Shown: one piece after another, positions 41,960 through 52,285 of the stretch
How the letters are laid out: each line of letters starts with the position of its first letter
Position numbering within the stretch: the stretch's first letter is position 1
Assembly: GCF_001277995.1 (NCBI RefSeq)
Contig: NZ_CP009220.1
Location: 1,550,001 to 1,614,000 of the forward strand
Length of the DNA stretch: 64,000 bases
From: Corynebacterium deserti GIMN1.010
Lineage (GTDB): Bacteria > Actinomycetota > Actinomycetes > Mycobacteriales > Mycobacteriaceae
Direction: 5' to 3'
Made by a program: the position numbers and the translations under genes
The notes under the pieces: generated by a model
Database searches by the model: none
What the model was told of the DNA's origin: nothing
The model's input: the letters and a program-made list of their open reading frames with translations, nothing else

Positions 41960-43405
41960 TTAGCCCACCGATCCTTCCATCTGCAGTTCGATCAGTCGGT
42001 TGAGCTCAAGTGCGTACTCCATGGGGAGTTCCTTGGCGATTGGCTCAACGAAGCCACGGACGATCATGGCCATTGCTTCTTCTTCCGCGAGTCCACGGCT
42101 CATGAGGTAGAACAGCTGTTCCTCGGAAACCTGGGAAACGGTGGCCTCGTGTCCAAGGGACACATGATCGTTGCGGATGTCGTTGTATGGGTAGGTGTCG
42201 GAACGAGAGATGTCGTCGACTAGCAAGGCGTCGCACTCCACGTTGGAGGTTGAGTGGTGTGCGTTTGCGTTGATCTGAACCAGACCACGGTAGGCTGCAC
42301 GTCCGCCACCACGTGCCACAGACTTAGACACAATGTTGGAGGAGGTGTAAGGAGCCATGTGGGTCATCTTTGCACCGGTGTCCTGGAACTGTCCCTCACC
42401 TGCGAAAGCAACGGAGAGAACTTCGCCCTTTGCGTGTGGACCAGTCATCCAGACTGCTGGGTACTTCATGGTGACCTTGGAACCGATGTTGCCATCGACC
42501 CATTCCATGGTGCCGCCCTCTTCAACCTTGGTGCGCTTGGTCACCAGGTTGTAGACGTTGTTGGACCAGTTCTGAATGGTGGTGTAACGGCAACGGCCAC
42601 CCTTCTTTACGATGATCTCAACCACTGCGGAGTGCAGGGAGTCAGACTTGTAAATTGGTGCGGTACAACCCTCAACGTAGTGAACGTAGGCGTCCTCATC
42701 AACGATGATCAGGGTGCGCTCAAACTGGCCCATGTTCTCAGTGTTGATGCGGAAGTAAGCCTGCAGAGGAATGTCCACGTGGACACCCTTTGGCACGTAA
42801 ATGAAGGATCCACCGGACCACACTGCGGAGTTCAGTGCAGAGAACTTGTTGTCACCAGCTGGAATGACGGTGCCAAAGTACTCTTGGAAGATTTCTGGGT
42901 GTTCTTTCAGAGCGGTATCGGTGTCCAGGAAGATGACACCCTTTTCCTCCAGGTCTTCGCGGATCTGGTGGTACACAACCTCAGATTCATACTGTGCTGC
43001 CACACCTGCGACGAGGCGCTGCTTCTCAGCCTCAGGAATACCCAACTTGTCGTAGGTGTTCTTGATGTCTTCTGGCAGATCTTCCCAGCTCTGAGCCTGT
43101 TTCTCAGTGGAGCGGACGAAGTACTTAATGTTGTCGAAGTCGATTCCGGAGAGATCCGCACCCCAGGTTGGGATTGGCTTCTTGTCAAAGATGCTCAGTG
43201 CCTTGAGGCGCTGCTGAAGCATCCATTCTGGCTCGTTCTTCTTTGCAGAGATGTCGCGTACGACAGCTTCGCTTAGACCACGCTGTGCAGATGCACCTGC
43301 GTCGTCGGAATCGTGCCATCCGTAGTTGTACGGACCGATGGATTCAATGATCTGGTCATCGGTCAAGGGTTCGTTAACCCCTGGGTTCGTCGTTGCCGAA
43401 GTCAT
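41960..43405 (-). CDS. sufB: Fe-S scaffold protein SufB
   Basis: A 481-residue protein matching SufB over its length: [11 protein letters not shown]-type N-terminal part, [63 protein letters not shown] with the conserved Cys, and [15 protein letters not shown] ... [21 protein letters not shown]. It is the main cluster assembly site with SufD. It follows the regulator gene sufR by 15 nt. Confidence 0.95.
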   Translation of the reverse strand: MTSATTNPGVNEPLTDDQIIESIGPYNYGWHDSDDAGASAQRGLSEAVVRDISAKKNEPEWMLQQRLKALSIFDKKPIPTWGADLSGIDFDNIKYFVRSTEKQAQSWEDLPEDIKNTYDKLGIPEAEKQRLVAGVAAQYESEVVYHQIREDLEEKGVIFLDTDTALKEHPEIFQEYFGTVIPAGDNKFSALNSAVWSGGSFIYVPKGVHVDIPLQAYFRINTENMGQFERTLIIVDEDAYVHYVEGCTAPIYKSDSLHSAVVEIIVKKGGRCRYTTIQNWSNNVYNLVTKRTKVEEGGTMEWVDGNIGSKVTMKYPAVWMTGPHAKGEVLSVAFAGEGQFQDTGAKMTHMAPYTSSNIVSKSVARGGGRAAYRGLVQINANAHHSTSNVECDALLVDDISRSDTYPYNDIRNDHVSLGHEATVSQVSEEQLFYLMSRGLAEEEAMAMIVRGFVEPIAKELPMEYALELNRLIELQMEGSVG

Positions 43406-43420
43406 GATCCGCTCCTTTCA

Positions 43421-44107
43421 TCAGGAGTGTTTGATGGGTGTCAATGGAATATTTGTTGTGCAGATGCCGTGGCCGTCCGCGATTGTTGCCAAAGGCTGCG
43501 TGTGCTGCCCCAAGAGTTTTGACACTGCTTGGTGCTCTGCCTCGCACAGTTCCGGGAATTCCGCGGCCACTGTGGATATGGGGCAGTGATGCTGACAGAT
43601 TTGCAGCCCGTTTCCGACGGCGTCAACAGTTGCTGCATAACCATGATTGCTAAAAGCCTCAACTAAAGATTTGGCTGTGTCTTCAATTGATTTCTCTGAC
43701 GTATTCGCCGGGGCTACGCCCTCAACGATGTCGTGGATGCGCTTCTTTGCAAACGTCCTCACAGCGTCATCTCCGCCAACCTCTCGAAGGGTTGTCAGCG
43801 CTGCCACTGCTAGTGAATCGTATCCATGGCCAAAGATTGAGCGACCTTTATCGGTCAGCCGGTAAGTTTTAGCCGGCCTGCCTCGCATCTTAGGCTCATA
43901 AGGATTTTGGCGCGGGCTAACAGCCTCCGCCAGATGATCCTCAACCAGGTTGTCTAGGTGTCTGCGCACTCCCGCAGTTGAAAGCTGAAGCTGTTCCGCA
44001 ATATCTGAAGCAATCACCGGCGCACGCTCCAATAGGATCAACAAGATTTTCCGACGGGTATCGCCGTCTGCAGCGTACACATCGTTTTGTTTTGCTGAAT
44101 TTTCCAT
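43421..44107 (-). CDS. sufR: Suf operon repressor SufR
   Basis: A 228-residue protein from ATG 44107 (MENSAKQNDVYAADGD) with GGAGGTG upstream; GTG 44116 lies inside that site. The N-terminus is a winged helix (RKILLILLERAPVIASDIAEQLQLSTAGVRRHLDNL, shown in parts). The C-terminal CQHHCPISTVAAEFPELCEAE region carries three Cys that would bind a cluster. SufR represses the suf genes when its cluster is intact; it is the first gene of the operon, so it is autoregulated. Confidence 0.92.
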   Translation of the reverse strand: MENSAKQNDVYAADGDTRRKILLILLERAPVIASDIAEQLQLSTAGVRRHLDNLVEDHLAEAVSPRQNPYEPKMRGRPAKTYRLTDKGRSIFGHGYDSLAVAALTTLREVGGDDAVRTFAKKRIHDIVEGVAPANTSEKSIEDTAKSLVEAFSNHGYAATVDAVGNGLQICQHHCPISTVAAEFPELCEAEHQAVSKLLGQHTQPLATIADGHGICTTNIPLTPIKHS

Positions 44108-44417
44108 TGGTGTCACCTCCTGCTCGATCTAACTTTCACCTTTAGACAACACAAGTGTTCCCTAATTCTATTCCCCTGTCCAATCCCTGCCTTACTACCT
44201 GCACAAATAGCAATGAAAATGTGACTAATAAACAAATACTAAGCTGACCCTAATTGAACTAAAGGTTCCCTTATTTACCCAGTTAATCGGTAATAAAGTC
44301 GTTCGATTCACGCTTTCACGAATCTCCCACGCAAAAATGAGAGTTACCTCACACCATTAGCCGGGGACACGCCGGGCGACTCCAATGGTCAGAAAATGAG
44401 TGCGTAGAATAAGGCGC
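44108..44417. promoter_or_regulatory. Divergent sufR / mptB control region
   Basis: A 310-bp AT-rich region between divergent genes. It should contain the SufR operator and the suf promoter; I cannot define the operator. On the + side TAGAAT at 44405-44410 stands 7 nt before the GTG start of mptB with no ribosome site, a leaderless promoter signature. Confidence 0.55.
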
Positions 44418-46193
44418 GTGACCCAGGACGAGCAGCAATCTACAGAAAAGACGCCCCCGCAAAACAAAGAACGCTTTGCGCGGGCGCCTCGTCCACTTCG
44501 CCCATTCTTTGACACCCTCCCCCGGCTTGGAACTGCAGGTTCGCGCTCGGCAATGTTGCACATCGAGGCTGAGGAACAGGGCCCACGGACAACGCTTTTC
44601 GACGTTGCCACCGGCGCTTCATCTATCAATTCGAGAGATGCTGGCGCCACAACGACGTCCACAAATACCCTGCGTCGATTTGCGTGGCTACGCCTCATCG
44701 GCATCATCGGCACCTTAATGATCGCCTTCGGCGCGCTTGGTGCTGGTGCTCTACCCGTGGTGAACAACCCGTACGTGGACTTCCCCGGCGGAAACTTCAT
44801 GAGCCGCATGCTTCAGACCTCTTCAATGGTGGTGCTCATCGGCGTGGGATTCCTTGTCCTTGCTTGGGTGCTCATGGCGCCATTGGTGGGCATCCATTTA
44901 AGTAGGAGCACCTCCCGTGTGAGCGCGGTGAGTTTGTCCATGTTGCGCCGGACCTTCGCAGCCTGGGTGGCACCGCTCATGTTCACCGCGCCGCTGTTTA
45001 CCCAGGACATCTATTCCTATCTTGCGCAAGGGTCGATGACGGCCCAAGGTATGGATCCCTATTCCGGCGGACCGCTTGAACTCCTAGGCCCCGACAATCA
45101 TTTGGCACGCTCCGTCCCCTTCATCTGGGCGCAATCTCCGTCGCCCTATGGCCCGGTAGCGCTGAGCATTGCGGCGTCGATAAGCGTTATTACTAATGAC
45201 AGCATCGTAGGTGGCGTCATGGTCCACCGATTTGCCTCGTTGATCGGTGTGATTGCGGCTGGTTGGGCGATTACGATGCTGGCGAGGCGATGCAGAGTAT
45301 CAGAGCAGGCGTCGTTTTATCTCGGCGTGCTCAATCCGCTGCTGATTCTCCATCTCATTGGCGGCATTCATAATGAGTCAATTCTGCTGGGATTCATGCT
45401 CGTAGGACTGGAAATGGGTCTGCGTGGAGTCGATCGCGTGCGCACCGGGCTGTGGAGAGCTGCATGGGGCTTAATTGTGCTCAGCGGCGTCCTCATCACA
45501 TGCGCTGGATTAGTGAAGGTGACAGGGTTTATTGCGCTGGGATTCGTCGGCATGGCACTGGGGCGTGAATTTTATGCCAGGTGGAACAAGCACATCCTTG
45601 CGCTCGGTGCGGCGGTGCTCGTTCAGGTCGCAATACTGGTGATCACCGTCGCTGTGGTCAGCGTGGTCACAGGAATTAGCCTCGGATGGATCACAGGCCA
45701 AGGCGGTGCAGCAACAATTAGAAGTTGGATGTCTATAACTACCAATATCGGAGTGGTCTACGGTTTTTTGAGCATGAACCTCGGGCTTGGCGATCACACC
45801 ACCGCCATGCTTGTTGTCACCCGCTCTGCCGGCATTTTGGTTGCAGCCGCATTCATGATCCGCATGTTGTTTGCCACCTACCGAGGACACATCCACGCCA
45901 TTGGCGGGTTGGGCGTTTCCACATTCGTGCTGGTCATCCTTTTCCCGGTCGTGCACCCCTGGTACATGCTGTGGGCGATCGTCCCCCTCGCACCGTGGGC
46001 AAACAGGCTGCTGTTCCAATTGGGTGTGGTCGCATACTCCACGGCGTTTAGCTTCTTTGTCCTCCCCCGCGGACTCGCACTACCTGCAGGTACAATCTTT
46101 TCCATTTACTTCGGCGCCGCTCTCGGTTTCGCCCTCCTCGTGCTAGTTGGATGGTGGAGTTTGAAGCGCTATACAACCTTTGGTTTACACTGA
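44418..46193 (+). CDS. mptB: Alpha-1,6-mannopyranosyltransferase MptB
   Basis: A 591-residue GT-C membrane enzyme starting at GTG 44418. About 13 hydrophobic spans follow a 95-residue cytosolic N-terminus. The outer loop after the second or third span has MFTAPLFTQDIYSYLAQGSM with the Asp of the GT-C metal motif, and GGIHNESILLGFMLVGLE later. MptB elongates the alpha-1,6-mannan core of lipomannan and lipoarabinomannan. In corynebacteria this gene lies next to sufR, as here. Confidence 0.85.
   Translation: MTQDEQQSTEKTPPQNKERFARAPRPLRPFFDTLPRLGTAGSRSAMLHIEAEEQGPRTTLFDVATGASSINSRDAGATTTSTNTLRRFAWLRLIGIIGTLMIAFGALGAGALPVVNNPYVDFPGGNFMSRMLQTSSMVVLIGVGFLVLAWVLMAPLVGIHLSRSTSRVSAVSLSMLRRTFAAWVAPLMFTAPLFTQDIYSYLAQGSMTAQGMDPYSGGPLELLGPDNHLARSVPFIWAQSPSPYGPVALSIAASISVITNDSIVGGVMVHRFASLIGVIAAGWAITMLARRCRVSEQASFYLGVLNPLLILHLIGGIHNESILLGFMLVGLEMGLRGVDRVRTGLWRAAWGLIVLSGVLITCAGLVKVTGFIALGFVGMALGREFYARWNKHILALGAAVLVQVAILVITVAVVSVVTGISLGWITGQGGAATIRSWMSITTNIGVVYGFLSMNLGLGDHTTAMLVVTRSAGILVAAAFMIRMLFATYRGHIHAIGGLGVSTFVLVILFPVVHPWYMLWAIVPLAPWANRLLFQLGVVAYSTAFSFFVLPRGLALPAGTIFSIYFGAALGFALLVLVGWWSLKRYTTFGLH
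46186..46191 (+). promoter_or_regulatory. Putative -10 for the ABC transporter pair
   Basis: TACACT lies 8 nt before GTG 46200, overlapping the end of mptB, with no ribosome site in the 6-bp gap. Confidence 0.4.
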
Positions 46194-46199
46194 TCCATT

Positions 46200-47204
46200 G
46201 TGACTACTGATTTTTCTGCCTCGAGCCCCGATTTTCGGGCAACAACGGGCAATCTTGAGGCCGCGTCCACTTTCGCAATTGAAGTTCGAAATGTGGTGAA
46301 AAAGTTCGGCCCCAAAACAGCAGTCGACGGAATTTCCTTCAACGTAAAACGCGGCGAAGTCCTCGCGTTGCTCGGCCCCAACGGCGCGGGCAAAACAACC
46401 ACCATTGAGATGTGCGAAGGTTTTACGACGCCCACCTCCGGCGACATTCGTATCCTGGGTATCAACCCAGCAACCGACCCCGACCGCGTACGCCAAAATA
46501 TCGGCATCATGCTCCAAGGCGGCGGGTCCTATAGCGGTATCCGAGTACTGGAAATGCTCAAACTTGCCGCCTCGTACAACGACTCCCCTCACGATCCCGA
46601 GTGGCTTTTAGATGTCGTCGGCCTTCGCGAACAACGCAAAACCACCTACCGCCGACTTTCCGGTGGCCAACAGCAGCGCCTCTCCCTCGCATTGGCTCTC
46701 ATCAGCCGCCCCCATATCGTGTTCCTCGACGAACCCACCGCGGGCATGGACGCTCAATCGCGCAACATGGTGTGGGACCTCATCAACGACCTTCGACGCG
46801 ACGGCGTCACCGTTGTGCTGACCACCCACCTCATGGACGAGGCCGAATCCCTGGCCGACCACGTCATCATTGTGGCCAATGGACAAATCCTCGCCCAAGG
46901 CACCCCCGCTGAACTTACCGCACAGCGCGAAAACAAAATTGCCACTGTATCTATAGAGACAACGACGCCCTTAGATACCGTCCAGCTCGGGCATGACCTT
47001 GCAGACTCATTCGTGGATGCAGTAGATATTCGTTCACCCAGGCCACTGAACTATTCCATCTACGCCGATGCCTCCCCGCAGGTTTTGGCAAATATCGCAG
47101 GTGCCATTGCCCGCCAAAACGTACTTATTCGCACTCTAGATACTGGTCACCGCTCGCTCGAAGATGTCTTTTTAGATATCACCGGCAAAGAACTTAGGAG
47201 TTAG
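46200..47204 (+). CDS. ABC transporter ATP-binding protein
   Basis: A 334-residue ATPase of the drug/antibiotic (DRA) exporter type: Walker A LLGPNGAGKTT, signature LSGGQQQRLSLAL, Walker B HIVFLDEPTAGMD, then a C-terminal DUF4162-like part. It follows mptB by 6 bp and precedes an ABC-2 permease gene by 9 bp, forming a two-component exporter. The substrate is unknown; the position beside mptB suggests envelope lipids or drugs. Confidence 0.9.
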   Translation: MTTDFSASSPDFRATTGNLEAASTFAIEVRNVVKKFGPKTAVDGISFNVKRGEVLALLGPNGAGKTTTIEMCEGFTTPTSGDIRILGINPATDPDRVRQNIGIMLQGGGSYSGIRVLEMLKLAASYNDSPHDPEWLLDVVGLREQRKTTYRRLSGGQQQRLSLALALISRPHIVFLDEPTAGMDAQSRNMVWDLINDLRRDGVTVVLTTHLMDEAESLADHVIIVANGQILAQGTPAELTAQRENKIATVSIETTTPLDTVQLGHDLADSFVDAVDIRSPRPLNYSIYADASPQVLANIAGAIARQNVLIRTLDTGHRSLEDVFLDITGKELRS

Positions 47205-47213
47205 TACTTTTCG

Positions 47214-48023
47214 ATGTCTGAATCTTCCTCCCAAAACGTCGCATCTGGAAACTTCCCACGATTCCCTGTCGGCACATTTAGCCCCGCCCCCAAGCGAGCA
47301 TCAGCTGCCAAAATGCTGCTTGCCCAAGGCAAAATGGAATCGATGCTCTTCCTGCGCCACGGCGAGCAGCAGCTCCTCAGCATCATCATCCCGCTGGTTG
47401 CTCTCATCGCGTTGTCCAAATTTGACATTGTTCCCGGCGAAACCGCGCTGAGCAAGACATTCCCCTTTGCCCTCGCGACGGCTGCGATGAGTGCCGGATT
47501 CACCGGCCAAGCAATCAGCCTTGCCTTCGACCGTCGCTATGGAGCTCTCAAGCGCACCGGCGCCAGCGGAGTCCCCGCATGGACCATCATCTTCGGCAAA
47601 GTAATCGCAGTTCTCGCCGTCACCATTGTCCAGATCATCATTTTAGGAGCCACCGCGCTCCTTTTGGGATGGACCGCTCCCGTAGGCGGCGTTATCTTCG
47701 GCATCATCACCTTGTTCCTCGGGGTATCCAGCTTCACTGCTTTCGGTATGCTCATGGGTGGCACTTTATCCTCGGAATTAGTGCTTGCACTGGCCAATCT
47801 CATCTGGATTGTGCTCTCCGGCGTTGCAGCGTGGGCGGTGTTTTCCCCCTCCGTCAATGCAGATGGGTTCCTGTCCATTATCCCGTCTGTAGCCTTGTCC
47901 CAGGGGATGGTCAATGCTTTTAATGGGGGTCTCCCGTGGCTCCAGTTGGGCATTTTGCTTGGCTGGCTGGCCTTCATTGGGGTTGCCGCAACAAAGCTGT
48001 TCAAGTTCTCTTCTCAGCGCTAG
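47214..48023 (+). CDS. ABC-2 type permease
   Basis: A 269-residue membrane protein with six predicted spans, including QQLLSIIIPLVALIALSKF, TIIFGKVIAVLAVTIVQIII, FGIITLFLGVSSFTAFGMLM and LQLGILLGWLAFIGVAATKL. It has AGGAG before ATG 47214. It should dimerise and work with the preceding ATPase. Confidence 0.85.
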   Translation: MSESSSQNVASGNFPRFPVGTFSPAPKRASAAKMLLAQGKMESMLFLRHGEQQLLSIIIPLVALIALSKFDIVPGETALSKTFPFALATAAMSAGFTGQAISLAFDRRYGALKRTGASGVPAWTIIFGKVIAVLAVTIVQIIILGATALLLGWTAPVGGVIFGIITLFLGVSSFTAFGMLMGGTLSSELVLALANLIWIVLSGVAAWAVFSPSVNADGFLSIIPSVALSQGMVNAFNGGLPWLQLGILLGWLAFIGVAATKLFKFSSQR

Positions 48024-48485
48024 TGCACGAGTTCGCTAAAAGCCGATTTAAGCGGTCGAGTTTTTCAAATGTAGATTCCCTTGCAGTGGCTGCTCTAAGT
48101 GGTTTGGCACGGCGCAGAAAGCATTGCAATTTTTGCATGTAAAGGAATTAAATTCACGTTTCGTGCCGATTGCACCGAGATTTTGGAAACTCGATCGTTT
48201 TGGTGCTTTTTGAACGTTTAAGGGCCCACAAGTGTGCCAATCGCACTGAAGATCTGGCATACCAGCAATCGTCCGTGTGATCGGCACACACGATCCGTCT
48301 CACCAAGCCCCGTCGACCCGAAAACCACCTAAACCATAAACCTTGCGCAATAACACACTCGCCGGGGTCGGATTTAGGATTCGAAAAGTTCCACGCTCGA
48401 CCTAAACAATGCAGTGGCATATGCCACGTTTCTGGCGACCTTAAGGATTGTCCGAAAATGGGCATGACCGGCTAGGATAAGCTTC
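48024..48485. other. Intergenic region before ctaA
   Basis: A 462-bp gap with no supported gene. A 13-bp motif related to GTGCCGATNRCAC occurs three times: 48163-48175, 48234-48246 and, inverted, 48275-48287. TAGGAT at 48473-48478 stands 7 nt before GTG 48486 of ctaA and looks like the -10 of a leaderless transcript. Confidence 0.45.
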
Positions 48486-49505
48486 GTGTCTACGTCAGTT
48501 GCCCCCTCATCTCAGCCCGTGAAGTTGAAGCCCATCGCCAAGTGGGCGCCGACAATCAAAGTGCAGCGATTTCTTGCGTTGCTTTTGCTCATTTTCCAGG
48601 GAGGCATTACCGTCACCGGCTCGATTGTGCGTGTGACGGGCTCTGGACTTGGTTGTGATACGTGGCCACTGTGCCATGAGGGGTCGCTGGTTCCAGTTGC
48701 TGGCGCTGCACCGTGGATTCACCAGGCAGTGGAGTTTGGCAACCGTATGCTGACGTTTGTGCTGGTAGCAGCTGCGTTGGCGGTGTTCCTGGCGGTGTTG
48801 GGTGCGAAGCGTCGTAAAGAAATCGTGGTTCATTCCTTCATTCAGGGACTCGGCATCATTTTGCAGGCGGTTATCGGTGGCATCACGGTGTTGGTGGATC
48901 TCCACTGGTATGCGGTTGCGCTGCACTTCCTGCCGTCGATGATTCTGGTGTTTATGGCAGCGATTCTATACACGCGCATTGGGGAGCCAGATGATGGTGA
49001 GGTTGTCACCACGTTCCCTTCGTGGATTCGTACTGTTGCAGTAATCGGTGCTGTCGCGCTATCGATCGTGTTGATCACGGGAACCATGACCACGGGCGCA
49101 GGTGTGCACTCGGGTGACTCGGGCGTCGGTATGGATGGCCGTTTGGAAGTCGATATTGACTGGATCGCGCACGTCCACGGCTACAGCATGTATGTCTACC
49201 TCTTCTTCACCCTCATAGTGGTGGCTGGCCTGTACCGTTCACAAGCGTCCACGCACAGCAAGAAGCTGGGTCTGATGTTGATTCTGTTCATTTTGGTCCA
49301 GGCGGGAATTGGTATTTTGCAGTACCGCATGGGTGTGCCACGGTGGACGATTCCGTTCCACATTGCAATGTCATCTGTTGTCGTTGCATTCACCTCACTG
49401 TTGTGGTCGCAGGGCCGTGTTCGCAAGGGTGGTTCCGCGACAGTGACTGGTTCGCCAGAGGGTGACCAGAAGCATAGGGAGTTAAGCGCTCGCAAGGCTG
49501 CTTAA
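48486..49505 (+). CDS. ctaA: Heme a synthase CtaA
   Basis: A 339-residue membrane protein with eight predicted spans. The first half has GGITVTGSIVRVTGSGLGCDTWPLC and HQAVEFGNRMLTF, the second half TMTTGAGVHSGDSG and HVHGYSMYVYLFFTL, giving the paired His residues and the two Cys in the first outer loop (CDTWPLC). It oxidises heme o to heme a for the aa3 oxidase. ctaB, which makes heme o, lies nearby in the opposite direction. Confidence 0.92.
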   Translation: MSTSVAPSSQPVKLKPIAKWAPTIKVQRFLALLLLIFQGGITVTGSIVRVTGSGLGCDTWPLCHEGSLVPVAGAAPWIHQAVEFGNRMLTFVLVAAALAVFLAVLGAKRRKEIVVHSFIQGLGIILQAVIGGITVLVDLHWYAVALHFLPSMILVFMAAILYTRIGEPDDGEVVTTFPSWIRTVAVIGAVALSIVLITGTMTTGAGVHSGDSGVGMDGRLEVDIDWIAHVHGYSMYVYLFFTLIVVAGLYRSQASTHSKKLGLMLILFILVQAGIGILQYRMGVPRWTIPFHIAMSSVVVAFTSLLWSQGRVRKGGSATVTGSPEGDQKHRELSARKAA

Positions 49506-49520
49506 ACCCTTAAATCACGC

Positions 49521-49561
49521 AGAGCTCAGGTAGTCGATGTGTCGTCGACTACCCGAGCTCT
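49521..49561 (+). terminator. Terminator after ctaA
   Basis: AGAGCTC-a-GGTAGTCG pairs with CGACTACC-c-GAGCTCT, followed by TTGCTTGTTTTC. Confidence 0.85.
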
Positions 49562-49596
49562 TTGCTTGTTTTCTCACCTTGTCCAGCCTGAATAGA

Positions 49597-49602
49597 TAGG
49601 GT
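49597..49602 (+). promoter_or_regulatory. Putative -10 of the qor leaderless promoter
   Basis: TAGGGT lies 7 nt before ATG 49610; no ribosome site is visible. Confidence 0.5.
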
Positions 49603-49609
49603 GGGTTTT

Positions 49610-50578
49610 ATGAAGGCAATCGTAATTTCTCGCACTGGTGGGCCTGAGGTACTCGAGTTCACGGATTTTGACGCTCCGAAACCAAACGATGATCAAGTGT
49701 TGGTGGAGGTAGATATGGCGGGTGTCAACTATATCGACACCTATTATCGCGAGGGTGTGTATCACTCGCGGTTGCCGTTCATCCCGGGTTTTGAAGGCAC
49801 CGGCCGCGTTATCCAGGATCCTCAAGGGCTTATCGCTGAGGGGACAAAAGTCGCGTGGTGTGACGCCATGGGTTCGTATGCTCAGCAGGTATGTGTGCCC
49901 CGCGATCGTCTGGCTGCGGTACCGGAGGGAGTGAGCCCGGAGGTTGCAGCATCGATGTTGTTGCAGGGCATCACTGCGCATTATTTGACCAATGGTGTGT
50001 ATGAGCTCAAAGAGGGCGATTCCTGCTTAATCACGGCAGGTGCCGGTGGCGTGGGCTTGCTGGCAACGCAGATGGCGGCGTCGAAAGGCGTGCGGGTGTA
50101 TTCGGTGGTGTCCACTGATGAGAAAGCCGAGCTGGCATTTGATGCTGGCGCGCATGAGGTGTTCCGCTACTCGGATAATTTGGCGGAGCAGGTGCGTCGT
50201 CACAACGGTGGTCGGGGCGTGGATGTGGTGTATGACGGCGTTGGTAAGTCGACGTTTAGTGAGTCCCTGGAGGCAGTTCGCCCGCGCGGGACAGTGTGCT
50301 TGTTTGGTGCGGCATCAGGTCCGGTTGAGCCGTTTGATCCGCAGCTACTCAACACGCACGGTTCGATTTACCTCACGCGCCCAAGCATCGGCGCGTGGAC
50401 GTCGGAGGAAGGCGAGTTTGCCAAGCGCGCACAGGCCGTCACCCAAGCCATCGTGGACGGTTCCCTGAGAGTTCGGGTCACAGGCACCTACGCGCTTGCC
50501 GACGCGCACCTCGCCCATCAGGACCTGCAGTCCCGCGCGACGAGCGGCTCACTGGTGCTTGAGGTACCCAAGAACTAG
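49610..50578 (+). CDS. qor: NADPH:quinone reductase, zeta-crystallin type
   Basis: A 322-residue medium-chain reductase from ATG 49610 (MKAIVISRTGGPEVLEF). It has the catalytic domain with VNYIDTYYREGVY and the nucleotide-binding motif AGAGGVGLLATQMA (about 145-158), then GRGVDVVYDGVG. No zinc ligands are present, as in quinone oxidoreductases. It reduces quinones with NADPH. Confidence 0.9.
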   Translation: MKAIVISRTGGPEVLEFTDFDAPKPNDDQVLVEVDMAGVNYIDTYYREGVYHSRLPFIPGFEGTGRVIQDPQGLIAEGTKVAWCDAMGSYAQQVCVPRDRLAAVPEGVSPEVAASMLLQGITAHYLTNGVYELKEGDSCLITAGAGGVGLLATQMAASKGVRVYSVVSTDEKAELAFDAGAHEVFRYSDNLAEQVRRHNGGRGVDVVYDGVGKSTFSESLEAVRPRGTVCLFGAASGPVEPFDPQLLNTHGSIYLTRPSIGAWTSEEGEFAKRAQAVTQAIVDGSLRVRVTGTYALADAHLAHQDLQSRATSGSLVLEVPKN

Positions 50579-50590
50579 AAAAGCCGGAAA

Positions 50591-50630
50591 CCCCGTGACC
50601 CGCCGCGAATGTTCGCGGCGGGTCACGGGG
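50591..50630. terminator. Bidirectional terminator between qor and ctaB
   Basis: A perfect 17-bp stem (left arm CCCCGTGACCCGCCGCG) with a 6-nt loop between convergent genes. Confidence 0.9.
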
Positions 50631-50648
50631 GCGTCGACAAGCGTCTTT

Positions 50649-51581
50649 TTAGAAGAACGTGGTGGTCCAGCCGAGCATGTCGCCGATGGTCTGGAGGCCA
50701 AGCACAGCGTCGACGGACAGGGCAACGAAGAGCACTGCAAGGTAGTTGTTGGAGAGGATAAACAGCTTCAAAGGCTTAACCTTGCCACCGTTTTTGATGC
50801 CGAGGTGCAGCTTTATGGCCATGTACAGGAACGCCACGCCGGAAACCACGGCGGCGATGGAGTAGATCCAACCGGTTGCTGGGATGAGCAAGAAGGTGGT
50901 CACGACGGTGGCAACGGAGTACCACACAATCTGCAGTGTTACCTGGACTGGGGTGCGAACGACGGGAAGCATCGGAACGCCTGCGGCCTTATAGTCTTCG
51001 CGGTATTTCATGGCGAGTGCCCAGGTGTGTGGAGGTGTCCAGAAGAAGATGACCATGAACAAGACGATTGCCTGCCACCACTGCTGTGGGACGCCGGGCT
51101 CGAATTGATCAACAATCACAGCCCAACCGACGAGAACTGGCATACATCCTGCTGCGCCACCCCAGACAATGTTCATGTGGGTGCGTCGCTTTAGCCACTT
51201 GGTGTAAACGAAGATGTAGAACGCAATGGTGATAAGCACGAAAATGCCGGCCAGCAGCGATTTACACAGCAGCCACAGCCACAAAAAGCTAGCGATCGTA
51301 AGCACCCACGCAAAGATGGAGGCGTTGCGGTTACTGACAGTGTGGCGAACCAGTGGCCTCGCCCTTGTGCGTCCCATGCGCTGATCAATATCAGAATCGG
51401 CCACCATATTGAAGGTGTTGGCCGCTGCTGCTCCCATCCAGCCACCAAAGACGGTGAGAAGGATGAGCAGGATATTGTTTTCCCCACGTTCTGCCTGAAG
51501 CATCGTGGGAATTGTGGCGACAAGTAGGAGTTCGATCACCCTGGGCTTTGTTAGCGCAATATAGGCCTTGATCGTCTCCAA
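50649..51581 (-). CDS. ctaB: Protoheme IX farnesyltransferase (heme o synthase) CtaB
   Basis: A 310-residue UbiA-family enzyme. The start TTG 51581 ([15 protein letters not shown]) is chosen because GGAGG lies 7 nt upstream and it gives the usual length; an open frame reaches 51662. The first Asp-rich motif is [20 protein letters not shown] and the second [13 protein letters not shown]; about nine spans are predicted. It adds the farnesyl chain to heme b, producing heme o for CtaA. Confidence 0.92.
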   Translation of the reverse strand: METIKAYIALTKPRVIELLLVATIPTMLQAERGENNILLILLTVFGGWMGAAAANTFNMVADSDIDQRMGRTRARPLVRHTVSNRNASIFAWVLTIASFLWLWLLCKSLLAGIFVLITIAFYIFVYTKWLKRRTHMNIVWGGAAGCMPVLVGWAVIVDQFEPGVPQQWWQAIVLFMVIFFWTPPHTWALAMKYREDYKAAGVPMLPVVRTPVQVTLQIVWYSVATVVTTFLLIPATGWIYSIAAVVSGVAFLYMAIKLHLGIKNGGKVKPLKLFILSNNYLAVLFVALSVDAVLGLQTIGDMLGWTTTFF

Positions 51582-52285
51582 GGATTTTCCTCCACAACGT
51601 TGCATTTTTACATCAATCATGTACTTATTTCTGCGCCTACATATGCAAGACGCACGGCACAACTGTCGGATACCGCTTCACGAAAGTTCCACCAGCGTGG
51701 ATTTTCGTGGCGACGATCACTTTTGCTCTACCGAGGTTTGTGAAAATTATCGACTCACCGCTTTTGACTCAAACGCTTGATTCAAGTTCAGCAAACCTAT
51801 AAAAACCAGACCTAGCCATGCTATAGCCTTTGGGTGTTGTTTGAGTAATCTAGGTAGAAAAACACGCACCGCATCTCGACTTATACGGCATGCAATTACG
51901 GCTTTGGAATTTTCGCCACAGTTCAGGACCGTTCGAAACGGTTCGGCTCAGTAGGGCGCGGTTAAGCCCTGTTGGGCACAAGGCGGACTCAGGTTTCTTT
52001 CAGCCCTTTACCCGCCTAAACCTGCAGCTCACAACAGGCATTCGTTATATTGGTCACACCTTTATACATTTTGAACCACACTTAGGTTTAAAATGGGGTG
52101 AACATCACTAAGGTTAGAGGTGTTGAACGATCACGTGCAATTCGGACTCCTGCTTTTCTTTCAGAGTTTCCGCCAAATTTTGGGGCGCTTGAAAGCCCAT
52201 GCATGTGTTCCAGTTAACATAGAACCGTTATACGTTTCTTCAACATAAACTTCGTCCCGGTTTACCCCAGGAAGGATTGACCACC
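51582..52285. promoter_or_regulatory. Divergent ctaB / tkt intergenic region
   Basis: A 704-bp region without a convincing gene. It should carry both promoters of ctaB and of the tkt operon. Upstream of tkt a TAACAT (about 52217) could be a -10, but the -35 is not clear. An open frame at 51890-52111 has no ribosome site and no protein-like composition. Confidence 0.5.

Noticed and set aside
51890-52111. Gene in the ctaB-tkt gap
   Set aside because: No ribosome site or leaderless promoter, arginine/histidine-rich chance composition, and the gap must hold two promoters.
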